A program made the translations under genes and the position numbers. From Verrucomicrobiota bacterium (GTDB lineage Bacteria > Verrucomicrobiota > Verrucomicrobiia > Limisphaerales > JADLHS01): DNA of 64,000 nt. This document shows positions 42,536-51,412 of the stretch, in pieces. The notes under the pieces are model-generated. The model worked only from the letters and a program-made list of their open reading frames with translations. It was not told where the DNA came from and searched no databases. The DNA lies in NCBI GenBank assembly GCA_029573725.1, contig JAKQDQ010000058.1:1-64000 (forward strand). The letters run 5' to 3'. Each line of letters opens with the position of its first letter. Position 1 is the first letter of the stretch.

Positions 42536-44356
42536 ATGAAACGCACGCATCATTGCAATGAATTACGTCCGACGCAGATCGGGCAGACGGTGACTTTGGA
42601 TGGCTGGGTTCATTCCCGCCGCGATCTGGGAGGGCTCCTCTTCATTGACGTTCGCGACCGGGAGGGACGCACGCAAACCGTATTCGACCCTTCGACGTTG
42701 TCCGCCGAAGTTTTCGCGCAGGCGGCGGCACTACGCAGCGAGTGCGTGATCCGGGTGACGGGCACCGTGCGGCAGCGCCCCGCCGGCACCAACAATCCCA
42801 GGATTGCCACCGGCGAAATCGAGGTGGCGGTTCAGGCGCTGGAAGTGTTGAACCTGGCCGCGGTGCTCCCGTTCCAGATTGACGACCCGGAGGCGGCCGC
42901 CAGGGTCGCGGAGGACACGCGCCTGCAATACCGGTATCTGGATCTGCGGCGCCCGGAGATGGCGCAGCACCTGCGCTTGCGTTCGAAGGTGGCCGGCGCG
43001 ACGCGCCACTTCCTGGATGAGCAGGGTTTTCTGGAGGTCGAGACGCCGCTGTTGTTCAAATCCACCCCCGAAGGCGCGCGCGAGTTTCTGGTGCCGAACC
43101 GCCGCGAGCCCGGCACGTTCTACGCCCTGCCGCAGTCCCCGCAGCAGTTCAAACAGATCCTGATGGTGGCCGGCGTCGAGCGTTATTACCAACTGGCCCG
43201 GTGTTTCCGCGACGAAGATCAGCGCGCCGACCGCCAGCTCGAGTTCACGCAGATTGACCTCGAGATGAGTTTCATTGAGCGCGAGGACATTTATGCGCTC
43301 GTCGAGGGATTGTTGCAGCGGGTTTGGAAATCCGCCCTGGATATGGAGGTGCCGACGCCGTTCAAGCGCATTTCCTTCGAGGAAGCGTTGAACCGTTATG
43401 GCAGCGACAAACCGGACACCCGGTTCGGGCTGGAGCTGGCGGACTTCACCGAGACCTTCCGGGGCAGCGCGTTCAAAGTGTTTTCTGCGGCGATCACCAA
43501 CGGCGGCGTGGTGAAGGCGCTGAATGCCAAAGGCCTGGCCGGGGCGACGCAGGGGCAGATTGAAACCATGACCGAATATGCCAAAAGCCTGGGCGCCAAG
43601 GGATTGGCCTTCATCAAGGTGGAAAACGGGGAATGGAAGTCGCCCATTGTCAAATTTTTCAACGCGACCGAGAAAGCGGCGTTGACCGCACAACTCGGCA
43701 TTCAGGAAGGCGACCTGATTCTGTTTGCGGCCGATCAATGGCTGAATGCCTGTGAGATTCTTGGGAAAATCCGGCTTTACTGTGCCGAGATTTTGAAGGC
43801 GCAGGGCAAACTGACCATTGACCCGAAGCGGTTTGATTTTTTGTGGGTGGTGGAGTTTCCACTGCTCGGTTTTGATCGGGAACAAAACCGCTGGTATTCC
43901 AGCCATCACCCGTTCACCGCACCGGTGGCGGAGGACGTACCCCTGCTGCACACTGACCCGAAAAAAGTGCGTGGACAGCATTATGACATCGTGGTCAACG
44001 GCATCGAACTGGGGGGCGGATCCATCCGGATTCATCAGCCGAAGGTGCAAAAAACGATCTTCGAGGACTTGTTGCAGATCCCCCCGGATGAAACCCAGCT
44101 GCGGTTCGGTTACCTGCTGGAAGCCTTCCAGTACGGGGCGCCACCCCATGGTGGCATTGCGTTGGGATTCGACCGGTTGTGCGCCATCCTCTGTGGCACC
44201 AGCAGCATCCGCGATGTGATTGCCTTTCCCAAAACCGCCAAAGGGGTGTGTTTGACGACCCAGTCGCCTGGCCCGGTCTCCGCACGGCAACTACGGGAGC
44301 TTCACCTGGAAGTGAAGGGCAAAAAACCCGCGGCGGCCGCGCTTCCCGCGACCTGA
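42536..44356 (+). CDS. aspS: Aspartate-tRNA ligase
   Basis: Class II synthetase, bacterial type, 606 residues from ATG 42536. Anticodon-binding OB domain at the start (VHSRRDLGGLLFIDVRDREG), motif 2 ARCFRDEDQRADRQLEFTQIDLEMSF, the bacterial GAD insert, and motif 3 GGIALGFDRLCAIL. Residue 31 is Leu, the state reported for discriminating AspRS, whereas His there is characteristic of non-discriminating enzymes, so this copy probably charges only tRNA-Asp (inference). The short tail KGKKPAAAALPAT is unconserved. The gene starts 191 bp after the PHP gene. Confidence 0.96.
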   Translation: MKRTHHCNELRPTQIGQTVTLDGWVHSRRDLGGLLFIDVRDREGRTQTVFDPSTLSAEVFAQAAALRSECVIRVTGTVRQRPAGTNNPRIATGEIEVAVQALEVLNLAAVLPFQIDDPEAAARVAEDTRLQYRYLDLRRPEMAQHLRLRSKVAGATRHFLDEQGFLEVETPLLFKSTPEGAREFLVPNRREPGTFYALPQSPQQFKQILMVAGVERYYQLARCFRDEDQRADRQLEFTQIDLEMSFIEREDIYALVEGLLQRVWKSALDMEVPTPFKRISFEEALNRYGSDKPDTRFGLELADFTETFRGSAFKVFSAAITNGGVVKALNAKGLAGATQGQIETMTEYAKSLGAKGLAFIKVENGEWKSPIVKFFNATEKAALTAQLGIQEGDLILFAADQWLNACEILGKIRLYCAEILKAQGKLTIDPKRFDFLWVVEFPLLGFDREQNRWYSSHHPFTAPVAEDVPLLHTDPKKVRGQHYDIVVNGIELGGGSIRIHQPKVQKTIFEDLLQIPPDETQLRFGYLLEAFQYGAPPHGGIALGFDRLCAILCGTSSIRDVIAFPKTAKGVCLTTQSPGPVSARQLRELHLEVKGKKPAAAALPAT

Positions 44357-44457
44357 CGCTTCGTTGTCTGTCCAGGCCTGGTCGGCGCGCTGACGATCGG
44401 ACACTGGACGGCTGCCATCCGCACCGATACGGACACCCGGTGCGCCGGGGGCGACGC

Positions 44458-44485
44458 TTGAATTTTACGGCGATGCACCTATATT
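44458..44485 (+). promoter_or_regulatory. Candidate promoter for the propeller/Ig surface protein
   Basis: TTGAAT at 44458-44463, 16-bp spacer, TATATT at 44480-44485 (five of six matches to the -10 consensus), in an AT-rich patch of the 368-bp gap between aspS and the gene at 44725. The implied leader is about 230 nt. Nothing else was recognised in that gap. Confidence 0.45.
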
Positions 44486-44724
44486 GCCCGGCCGTTTACA
44501 GTGCCAATGTCATGTCACCAGTTGCATCAATCCAGGTCGGTCGTGCTGGCTGATCCGGCAGTGGTTTGGCCCGGGGCCGGCCTCCACGAGACAACCCCGG
44601 CCACATCCCGCAGTGGGGGGGGCAGGGGCCGCAACTGTGCGGGCAGCGGACATGATTTGTGGGCCCGAAGTGGAAAGAGAACGCGGCCCCCGGGGGCAAG
44701 GCCGAGCAGGGCCGGTGCATCAGA

Positions 44725-47493
44725 ATGAATTTGGGGATTTTCATCCGCCGCCTTTTCCGCAGCCGGTGGCTGCTGGGGACGGCCTTCCTCGCGCTGCAAA
44801 CCGGCGCTGTGCTGCAGGCCGAAATCATTTCCGGCTTGTGGACCAATCGTTACCAAGCCGTAGGAACTAACGGCAACGGCGCGGCGCGTGCGGTGGCGTT
44901 GGATGGTGAAGGGAACGTCCTGGTCACCGGGTTTGCCGCCAACGGCACCCAGAACGACTATTACACCGCCAAATATGCCGGTGGCAGTGGCGCGTTGCTT
45001 TGGTCCACACAGTACGACGGAGCCGCCCAGGGTCACGATCAGGCCCGGGCACTGGCCGTGGACGGCAATGGCGATGTCATCGTGACCGGCACTTCCACCA
45101 ACGCCAATGCCCATATTGACTATTATACCGTCAAGTACTCCGGTCTCGACGGCGCCAGCCTGTGGGAGGTGAGGCACAACAGCTCGGCCGATGGCGACGA
45201 TCAACCCGAAGCCGTGACGGTGGATCACAGCGGGAATGTCGTGGTGACGGGTTATTCCTATGAGAATTTTGGCGCGGAGTATTACACGGCAAAATACGCC
45301 GGAACGAATGGAACGCTGTTGTGGCAAAAAGCCTATGGTTGGCCAACCAATGAGAATCAGGGCATCCGCGTCAGTTTTGCGGAGGCCGTGGCCGTCGATG
45401 ACCAGGACAACGTCGTGGTCACGGGTTACTCCAAGGGACCCAATGGCAGTTATGATTACTACACTGCCAAGTATGCAGCAGCGGATGGGGAGGTGTTGTG
45501 GGAACGCCGGTATAACGGTCCGGCGAACAACGTGGATCACGCAGTGGCGGTGGCGGTGGATCCAAACGGGGATGTGGTGGTAACCGGGTTTTCCCACAAT
45601 GCCGACAATAACTACGATTACTACACGGTAAAATACGCGGGCACCAACGGCACCCCGCTCTGGGACGCCCGCTACAACGGGCCGGCCAATCGTGACGATC
45701 GCGCCACCGCAATGGCCGTGGATGATGAGGGAAATGTGATCGTCACCGGATTTTCCATCAACGCTAGTACGAATGCCGATTTCTGCACGTTGAAATACGC
45801 CGGTCCCGACGGCGCGCTCCTGTGGTCGGTGCGATATGACGGGCCGGCCGGTCGCGAAGATCAGGCCAAAGCGGTGGCGGTGGATGCCCAAGGAAATGTC
45901 GTGGTCGCTGGTAGCTCTTCAGCGGACAATGGTCACTCCGATTTCTGGCTCGCGAAATATGCGTCTGCCGATGGTGCGCTGCTTTGGGAAATCCGCTACG
46001 ACGGCCCGGCCAACGGAACGGATGCCCCGCAAACCAAATCCAGCTTGGTCTTGGGAGCGGACGGCAAAGTAGTGGTCGTGGGGGCCTCTGAACGGCTCAC
46101 CGCAGAGGGGCTGGTGTCCGATTTTACCACCCTGGCTTACATCACCAGCCCGCCGTTCAATTGGCCTCCACAAATCAGCGGAATTCCCACTCAATGGACG
46201 TTGACGGGAGTTTCCACCGAACCCATTCCGTTTACTGTCGGAGACGCCGAATCCGCAGCGGAAGATTTGATTGTGACCGCTTATTCGGACGATCCCATGT
46301 TGATTCCCGAAACCGGTCTGCTCCTCGAAGGAGCCGGGACGAACCGGACGATTACGGTCACTCCGGCAGCCGGCCGGATTGGCGACGCGTTTATCCACTT
46401 GGTGGTTGCCGATGAACAAGGCGCTACCAACATCAGCTCGTTCAATATGTCAGTGGTTGCGCCACCGCAGATCACCGCGGAACCGGGTTCGGTCATGAGC
46501 CTGGCGGGGAGCGGCGCGCAAATCCGCGTGGAAGCGACGGGCACGGCGCCACTGATCTACCAATGGTGGCACGACGGGGCGGCAGTGGAGGCGGGCACCA
46601 ACGCCGATCTGGTGCTGGCGGTGGTGGGGTTGGGCGATGCGGGAGACTATCAAGTTGTGATCACGAACGACTGGGGCAGTGTGACCAGCGCGGTGGCGAG
46701 TCTGACCGTCGTGTCCCCTCCGGTGATTGTGAGCGACCCGACCAACCAAACCGTGCTGGCGGGGAGCGGCGCGCAAATCCGCGTGGAAGCGACGGGCACG
46801 GCGCCACTGATCTACCAATGGTGGCACGACGGGGCGGCAGTGGAGGCGGGCACCAACGCCGATCTGATGCTGGCGGTGGTGGGGTTGGGCGATGCGGGAG
46901 ACTATCAAGTTGTGATCACGAACGACTGGGGCAGTGTGACCAGCGCGGTGGCGACGCTTGCCATCAATTTGCCGCCGGTGGCCAATGACGACGTGATCCA
47001 AGTGGAATTGGGGCAGACGTTGAATCTTGTGGCGGCTGAACTCCTGGCAAACGACAGTGATCCGGATCTGGATGTTTTGGATCTGGTGGCGGTGCAGTCA
47101 CCCAGTTTGGCCGGAGCATCGGTGATCTTGACCAATGACATGGTCATCTACGTTGCTCCCGTCGTCGGCACGAACGACAATTTTTCGTACACGGTGGCTG
47201 ATCTGTGGGGAGCCACAGCCGTGGGCACGGTGCAGGTGACTCTCGTGGGTTGGGAGCGGCCAGACTTCCTGCGGCTGATTCCGGTGGGAGGTGGGGACGG
47301 ACAAGTACGGCTGCGCTTTGTGGGCGCGGCCGGTGTTCGTTACGCTTTGGAGCAAGCGCACGAGTTATCACCCCCAATCATCTGGACACCATTGGAAACC
47401 AACACGACCTCGCCCGAGGGAGAAATTTGGTTTACCAACGTCTTGTCCGCGGCGCCGACCAACGATTATTATCGAGTCCGGCATGCGCCTTGA
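44725..47493 (+). CDS. Large secreted SBBP beta-propeller/Ig-like/cadherin-like surface protein
   Basis: 922 residues from ATG 44725 with a signal peptide (RRLFRSRWLLGTAFLALQTG). Order: about eight SBBP-type units of roughly 53 residues (YYTAKYAG, LLW, AVAVD, GNVVVTGFS), then an Ig-like region starting AGSGAQIRVEATGTAP that occurs twice almost unchanged, then a full cadherin-like/Big_9 domain (VANDDVIQVELGQTLN, DNFSYTVADLWG), and a C-terminal domain (RYALEQAHEL to DYYRVRHAP) like that of the gene at the left edge. No anchor is visible. Probably an adhesin or matrix protein. Unlike the left-edge array, its propeller units have diverged. Same architecture as 85-1556, so the two are likely paralogues. 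Confidence 0.88.
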   Translation: MNLGIFIRRLFRSRWLLGTAFLALQTGAVLQAEIISGLWTNRYQAVGTNGNGAARAVALDGEGNVLVTGFAANGTQNDYYTAKYAGGSGALLWSTQYDGAAQGHDQARALAVDGNGDVIVTGTSTNANAHIDYYTVKYSGLDGASLWEVRHNSSADGDDQPEAVTVDHSGNVVVTGYSYENFGAEYYTAKYAGTNGTLLWQKAYGWPTNENQGIRVSFAEAVAVDDQDNVVVTGYSKGPNGSYDYYTAKYAAADGEVLWERRYNGPANNVDHAVAVAVDPNGDVVVTGFSHNADNNYDYYTVKYAGTNGTPLWDARYNGPANRDDRATAMAVDDEGNVIVTGFSINASTNADFCTLKYAGPDGALLWSVRYDGPAGREDQAKAVAVDAQGNVVVAGSSSADNGHSDFWLAKYASADGALLWEIRYDGPANGTDAPQTKSSLVLGADGKVVVVGASERLTAEGLVSDFTTLAYITSPPFNWPPQISGIPTQWTLTGVSTEPIPFTVGDAESAAEDLIVTAYSDDPMLIPETGLLLEGAGTNRTITVTPAAGRIGDAFIHLVVADEQGATNISSFNMSVVAPPQITAEPGSVMSLAGSGAQIRVEATGTAPLIYQWWHDGAAVEAGTNADLVLAVVGLGDAGDYQVVITNDWGSVTSAVASLTVVSPPVIVSDPTNQTVLAGSGAQIRVEATGTAPLIYQWWHDGAAVEAGTNADLMLAVVGLGDAGDYQVVITNDWGSVTSAVATLAINLPPVANDDVIQVELGQTLNLVAAELLANDSDPDLDVLDLVAVQSPSLAGASVILTNDMVIYVAPVVGTNDNFSYTVADLWGATAVGTVQVTLVGWERPDFLRLIPVGGGDGQVRLRFVGAAGVRYALEQAHELSPPIIWTPLETNTTSPEGEIWFTNVLSAAPTNDYYRVRHAP
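46501..46954 (+). repeat. Direct duplication of an Ig-like exon-sized segment, 199 bp, one mismatch
   Basis: 46501-46699 and 46756-46954 match over 199 bp at an offset of 255 bp (85 codons); the only difference I see is G/A at 46612 versus 46867 (Val to Met). The linker codons between copies differ. Such identity at DNA level means a recent duplication or gene conversion inside the gene. Confidence 0.9.
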
Positions 47494-47549
47494 GGCGGGG
47501 TTTCAATGGCAATAATTGCCGGCTTGAGGCCAGGTTATGTCCGCCCGGA

Positions 47550-48452
47550 ATGAAGCGCCGAATGACCTCAATATTAGTGGCCATCTTTTGCGGATACGCC
47601 TTGTTGATCCTAGGTGGTTGTACCTGGCAACGGAAATTGCTTTACCACCCGGCCCGTTTTTCTCCGGCAGACGCCGACACTTTGGCCCGGGAACGCGGTT
47701 TTCTTCCCTGGACCAATTCCAAGGGAGAAAGCATGGGCTGGAAATTGAGCCGCCCCGGTCAAGCCGCGCAAAGCGTGCTCATCCTGCACGGGAATGGTGG
47801 CGCGGCATTCCAGCGTGATTATTTGGCGCAGCCCATCAGTCAGGCTGCGGGAGCGGAAGTCTTTGTGCTGGAGTACCCCGGTTATGGCGCGCGCGCCGGC
47901 CGGTCCAGTCTCCACAGCTGGTTGCGCGCGGCCGAAGCGGCCTTGGGCGCCTTGCCGAAAGGACGCCCAACTTATCTCGTCAGTGAATCACTCGGGACCG
48001 GCCCGGCTGCTCATTTGGCGCACCGCTTTCCGGAAGCGGTGGCGGGCGCGGTCATGTTCGTACCGTATGACAGTCTGCCGGCGCTGGCGCAAGACCGGAT
48101 GCCTTGGTTGTTGCCTTGTTTCTTCTTGCGCGACCGGTACCGCCCCGCCGCGTGGCTCAAGGATTGTCGCCAACCCATCCAATTTGTGATTGCGGAAAAT
48201 GACCAGATCATCCCGCCCAAATTCGGCCATCGGCTTTATGCGAGCTATCTGGGGTCAAAGCGGCTGGAGATCGTTCCGGGCGCAGCGCACAATGAGGCTG
48301 CGGAACAGTCCGCCGGTTGGTGGCGGGAGGTGTTTCAATTTTTGCAGCAGAAGGAGGCCCGAGATGCTTCCACAAACCGGCTTGTCCGTGAAAGCGAGGA
48401 TGTGGACAGGGTGATTTCTACGGATAACCACGAATCTGTGGGACTGGAATGA
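47550..48452 (+). CDS. Lipoprotein alpha/beta hydrolase
   Basis: 300 residues from ATG 47550 (or 47562). N-terminal ILVAIFCGYALLILGGC is a lipoprotein signal with lipobox LGGC, so the mature protein is tethered to a membrane by Cys. Hydrolase features: VLILHGNGG (oxyanion), nucleophile Ser in LVSESLGTG, Asp in AENDQIIPPK, His in GAAHNE. The elbow has Ser where the first Gly of G-x-S-x-G normally sits, as in some FrsA-like or bacterial BEM46-like hydrolases (WQRKLLYHPARFS start is also BEM46-like). Substrate unknown. Follows the surface protein after 56 bp. Confidence 0.85.
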   Translation: MKRRMTSILVAIFCGYALLILGGCTWQRKLLYHPARFSPADADTLARERGFLPWTNSKGESMGWKLSRPGQAAQSVLILHGNGGAAFQRDYLAQPISQAAGAEVFVLEYPGYGARAGRSSLHSWLRAAEAALGALPKGRPTYLVSESLGTGPAAHLAHRFPEAVAGAVMFVPYDSLPALAQDRMPWLLPCFFLRDRYRPAAWLKDCRQPIQFVIAENDQIIPPKFGHRLYASYLGSKRLEIVPGAAHNEAAEQSAGWWREVFQFLQQKEARDASTNRLVRESEDVDRVISTDNHESVGLE

Positions 48453-48504
48453 GTTGCGCGACGCTCATGCCCTGCAGAAAAATGACGATTATTTTAAAAA
48501 ACAG

Positions 48505-48532
48505 TTGCATAAATTCATTCAACTTTTAGTAT
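48505..48532 (+). promoter_or_regulatory. Candidate promoter for the beta-helix protein
   Basis: TTGCAT at 48505-48510, 16-bp spacer, TAGTAT at 48527-48532, in a strikingly AT-rich leader (ATTTTAAAAAAC) just before ATG 48559. Weak boxes, but the composition change suggests a true start region. Confidence 0.35.
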
Positions 48533-48558
48533 CAGCGTTGTCCCTAAACCAAGTTAAA

Positions 48559-50502
48559 ATGATGAAAACCAAAATCCTTAGTTGTGTTACACTGTGCAGC
48601 ACTGTGCTTTTGACCGGAGTTGCCTCGGCGGGCACTTTCACCGTTACCACCACTGCATCCGATGGGGCGGGCAGTTTTTCGCAGGCCATCCGGGATGCGG
48701 ATGCGAGTGCGGATGCGGCCGACACCATTGTGTTCAATATCCCGGGCGCCGGACCACACTACATCAATCCGCCGGCCAATGGGTTCCCGCTGATCATCAA
48801 GGATAATTTGACCATTGATGGTTACAGCCAGCCGGGTTCGGCCGTCAATACGGCGCCGATCACGGCAACAAACAATGCGGTAATCAAGATCATTTTGGAC
48901 GCCCGCCCGCCGAACAATCACTTCCGCGACATGGCCTATTGTAATTTCGGGACCTTGACCACTTCCGATCCGGCGATCAACAATTCTGCGATGGCCAGCG
49001 AACGAGGCGGCTATGGTGAGGAGAGTACCGAACCTTACGTGCCGGGTGAAGTCGCCATTTTGGGGGTTTATCGCGCCCAAAATGTCACGATCAAAGGACT
49101 GGCCTTGCTCGGTCAGGAATCCGGCGGTGATTATGGGATTGCTGTGGCGATAGATTACGGTCTGGATAATACCGTCAAGAATTGGTGGGAATACGATCAA
49201 GGTTCCTGCCGGGGATTGCATATTTCCGGTTGCTGGATCGGAGTGGATCCGGTCACCCACGAATTCGCCCGGAGCGAAGCAGCTATTACCGCGTTTCGTC
49301 ATCGTGACGTGAGCGGTGGTCCGCGGCCAGAATTACCCAACATGGAAAATATGACCATCGGGGTGAAAACCGGGTCAGCCAATCCCCGCGCCGAGTTCAA
49401 TGTGTTATCGGCAATGGAATACACCATTGCGGCTGAAGGCATGCGGTGCAAAGTGGCCGGAAATCAGTATCTCGGGACTCCGGATGTTCCCTGTGTGTCC
49501 GAAATCGGCCGCTATAATGACACCCAGGTGCCCAGCATTGTTATTGGAACGGATGGCGACGGAGTCAACGATGCCGACGAAGGGAATTTGTTTGTGGTGG
49601 GCGGACCGACGTTCTATGGCACAAGTGACAAGGTGTTTGTTATCGCTGGAAACACGTACGGGCTGGAGCGCGACGGTTCCCGTCCAAATCTCGGCACCAC
49701 TTGGGCGGTGGATGAAATGAATCTTAGCGCCAGGAGCAAGTTGCGTTTCGGCTCCGATTTTAATGGCGTGAGCGACGCTCTGGAGGCCAATACGGTCTAC
49801 GATTCAATCGGACTGAACGCCAATTGGAACGCGCCAGGCGACAATGCGTGGGTGCTGCTGCGCGGCAATTCCTTCGTGAATTGCTTCCCAATGATTGATG
49901 ACAGCATGGCCTACACGACACTTACCAAGTTCATTGACGAGACGTCACCCTATCCGTTTAAACCGGCCATTACCGCCGCCACAACCTCCTCATTGTCCGG
50001 CACTTGTGGTGTGCCACTACCCAGTATCGCCCAAGTGGTGATTGACGTGTATGAATCGGATCCGGAGGGAGATCTTGCTGGCCGGCCGCAGGGGAAGAAG
50101 TTCCTGGGCAGTTTTGTGGATAACTCCCCGGCGGATTCCGACGCAACTGTGGGCGCATTCACGTTTAATATTGCCAGTCTGGGAGTCCAAAGCGGAACGG
50201 CTCTTACCATTACCGCCAGCTATCTGAAAGATGCGAAGTTGCCCACAGTGACGTCCATTACCCGCAGCGGTTCGACTACCACCATCAACTTCACCGACGT
50301 CTCGGCACCCCATAGCATCGTCCGGTCCACCACGGCGAACGGCAGCTACACGGAGATCGCACAAGCTGGGGCCAGCCCGGCGGTTTTCGTGGATAACGCG
50401 GCTACCTCGTTCTATCGGGTGGGTGCCCCGAGCAGTGTAGGAGGCGGGCAAACCACGGGATTTGCTGATTCCTTTACGATTTCCGGGGTCATGAATCAAT
50501 AA
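48559..50502 (+). CDS. Secreted right-handed beta-helix-like protein
   Basis: 647 residues from ATG 48559 (second Met at 48562), with signal peptide KTKILSCVTLCSTVLLTGVASA. The mature N-terminus GTFTVTTTASDGAGSFSQAIRDAD and VFNIPG is the standard start of parallel beta-helix repeat proteins. Scattered beta-helix-like rungs (AQNVTIKGLALLG, GLHISGCWIGVDP) and later asparagine-rich stretches follow; the C-terminus ends with a fibronectin-like segment (SITRSGSTTTINFTDVS to FYRVGAPS) and no PEP-CTERM. The base composition is less GC-rich than its neighbours, suggesting transfer or relaxed selection. Probably a polysaccharide-binding or lyase-like surface protein; catalytic residues cannot be assigned. 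A clear terminator follows. Confidence 0.8.
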   Translation: MMKTKILSCVTLCSTVLLTGVASAGTFTVTTTASDGAGSFSQAIRDADASADAADTIVFNIPGAGPHYINPPANGFPLIIKDNLTIDGYSQPGSAVNTAPITATNNAVIKIILDARPPNNHFRDMAYCNFGTLTTSDPAINNSAMASERGGYGEESTEPYVPGEVAILGVYRAQNVTIKGLALLGQESGGDYGIAVAIDYGLDNTVKNWWEYDQGSCRGLHISGCWIGVDPVTHEFARSEAAITAFRHRDVSGGPRPELPNMENMTIGVKTGSANPRAEFNVLSAMEYTIAAEGMRCKVAGNQYLGTPDVPCVSEIGRYNDTQVPSIVIGTDGDGVNDADEGNLFVVGGPTFYGTSDKVFVIAGNTYGLERDGSRPNLGTTWAVDEMNLSARSKLRFGSDFNGVSDALEANTVYDSIGLNANWNAPGDNAWVLLRGNSFVNCFPMIDDSMAYTTLTKFIDETSPYPFKPAITAATTSSLSGTCGVPLPSIAQVVIDVYESDPEGDLAGRPQGKKFLGSFVDNSPADSDATVGAFTFNIASLGVQSGTALTITASYLKDAKLPTVTSITRSGSTTTINFTDVSAPHSIVRSTTANGSYTEIAQAGASPAVFVDNAATSFYRVGAPSSVGGGQTTGFADSFTISGVMNQ

Positions 50503-50529
50503 CCACTGAAATCAGACGGAACTTTCAGA

Positions 50530-50555
50530 AAGCCCGCCGGTCACGGCGGGCTTTT
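50530..50555 (+). terminator. Intrinsic terminator of the beta-helix gene
   Basis: AAGCCCGCCG, loop GTCA, CGGCGGGCTT followed by TT: ten pairs with A and T flanks, 27 bp after the stop. The symmetrical A/T flanks allow bidirectional action. Confidence 0.85.
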
Positions 50556-50929
50556 CGTTGCCGGAGATCACCGGATAAATTCCGCTCACCGCCTTGCCTT
50601 TGGCCGGGTGTTGGGGTTCACCTGGCCTGGGTGGGTGGGAACATTGGCCGCCTGTTAGATTGGGGACCGGCCGGGCTGGTGCGCGCGCAGCGCAACATTT
50701 TGACAGCATCGGCCGGGAGCGACGACGGCATGCACTTCCGTGTGGCAGTGCTTTGTGGGGGATTCCTTTGCCGGCAGAACGGGGAAACTGAGGATGTGGC
50801 CAAGCAAAGTCGCGCGGTCGCGTGTTTGCCGATCCTTCGAGCCCGGCCGCTGAGATGGTCCGCCACCCAGCACTCCAGCCGGGGATACTGCGAACCTCCG
50901 GAAGTCCGGACTGGTCCAGATGCCCGGAT
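50556..50929. other. Intergenic region, no gene seen
   Basis: Between the terminator at 50530 and the stop of the receiver-like gene at 50930. Short open frames on both strands overlap each other and lack protein character. No repeat or RNA recognised. Confidence 0.5.
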
Positions 50930-51403
50930 TTAGCGCGCCACCGGAGTGGTGTAGAGGCGGGATTGCACTTCGTTGAAACTGTGCATGAACATCTGATTGT
51001 CCGTGGCGGATTTTTCGATGAGCTGATTGATCAGGAACAGCTCGGAACTGTTGATCACAGCATGCACGCTTTGCTGGAAAGCCTGCATCGGCGTGAAGGT
51101 CTGAAAGGACTCGCCGATCAGGATGATGGTGGAATGACGCCGCTGCGCGACCGGCATGCGCTGCAAGGCCTGCAAAGTCAGATTTTCCTCCAAGGTGTTC
51201 GCGGCGAACCGCTCTTCGATCACCACCACTTGATACCGGACCTGCGAGAAGCGGACGAGAAAATCACTGTGTGTGGCGGCCGTGTGGACCTTGTAGCCCA
51301 GTTGTTGCAAGGCGCTCTTGACCTCCTCCAGCCATTCGGGAGTGGAGAAGGCGAGCAGCGCCGGCTTGTCGCTGGCACTGATGAAATCAAACTGGTCGTT
51401 CAT
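50930..51403 (-). CDS. Response-regulator receiver-like protein without the phosphoacceptor Asp
   Basis: 157 residues, alpha/beta pattern of a receiver domain: LLAFSTPEWLEEVKSALQQLGYKVHTAATHSDFLVRF resembles beta1-alpha1-beta2 with the LLAFS strand, and YQVVVIEERF sits where strand 3 should end in the phosphorylated Asp; the residue is Glu. IILIGESF and SVHAVINSSEL correspond to strands 4 and 5. The usual acidic pair at the end of strand 1 is also absent. It is last in an apparent operon with two PilT-type ATPases (9 bp gap), so a structural or pilus-regulatory role as a pseudo-receiver is inferred. Confidence 0.7.
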   Translation of the reverse strand: MNDQFDFISASDKPALLAFSTPEWLEEVKSALQQLGYKVHTAATHSDFLVRFSQVRYQVVVIEERFAANTLEENLTLQALQRMPVAQRRHSTIILIGESFQTFTPMQAFQQSVHAVINSSELFLINQLIEKSATDNQMFMHSFNEVQSRLYTTPVAR

Positions 51404-51412
51404 GACATGATG

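Noticed and set aside
42731..44290. 519-residue minus-strand open frame
   Set aside because: Shadow of aspS, caused by high GC at third codon positions.
50594..50933. Short plus- and minus-strand frames after the beta-helix gene
   Set aside because: They overlap one another in several frames and show no protein character or start site.
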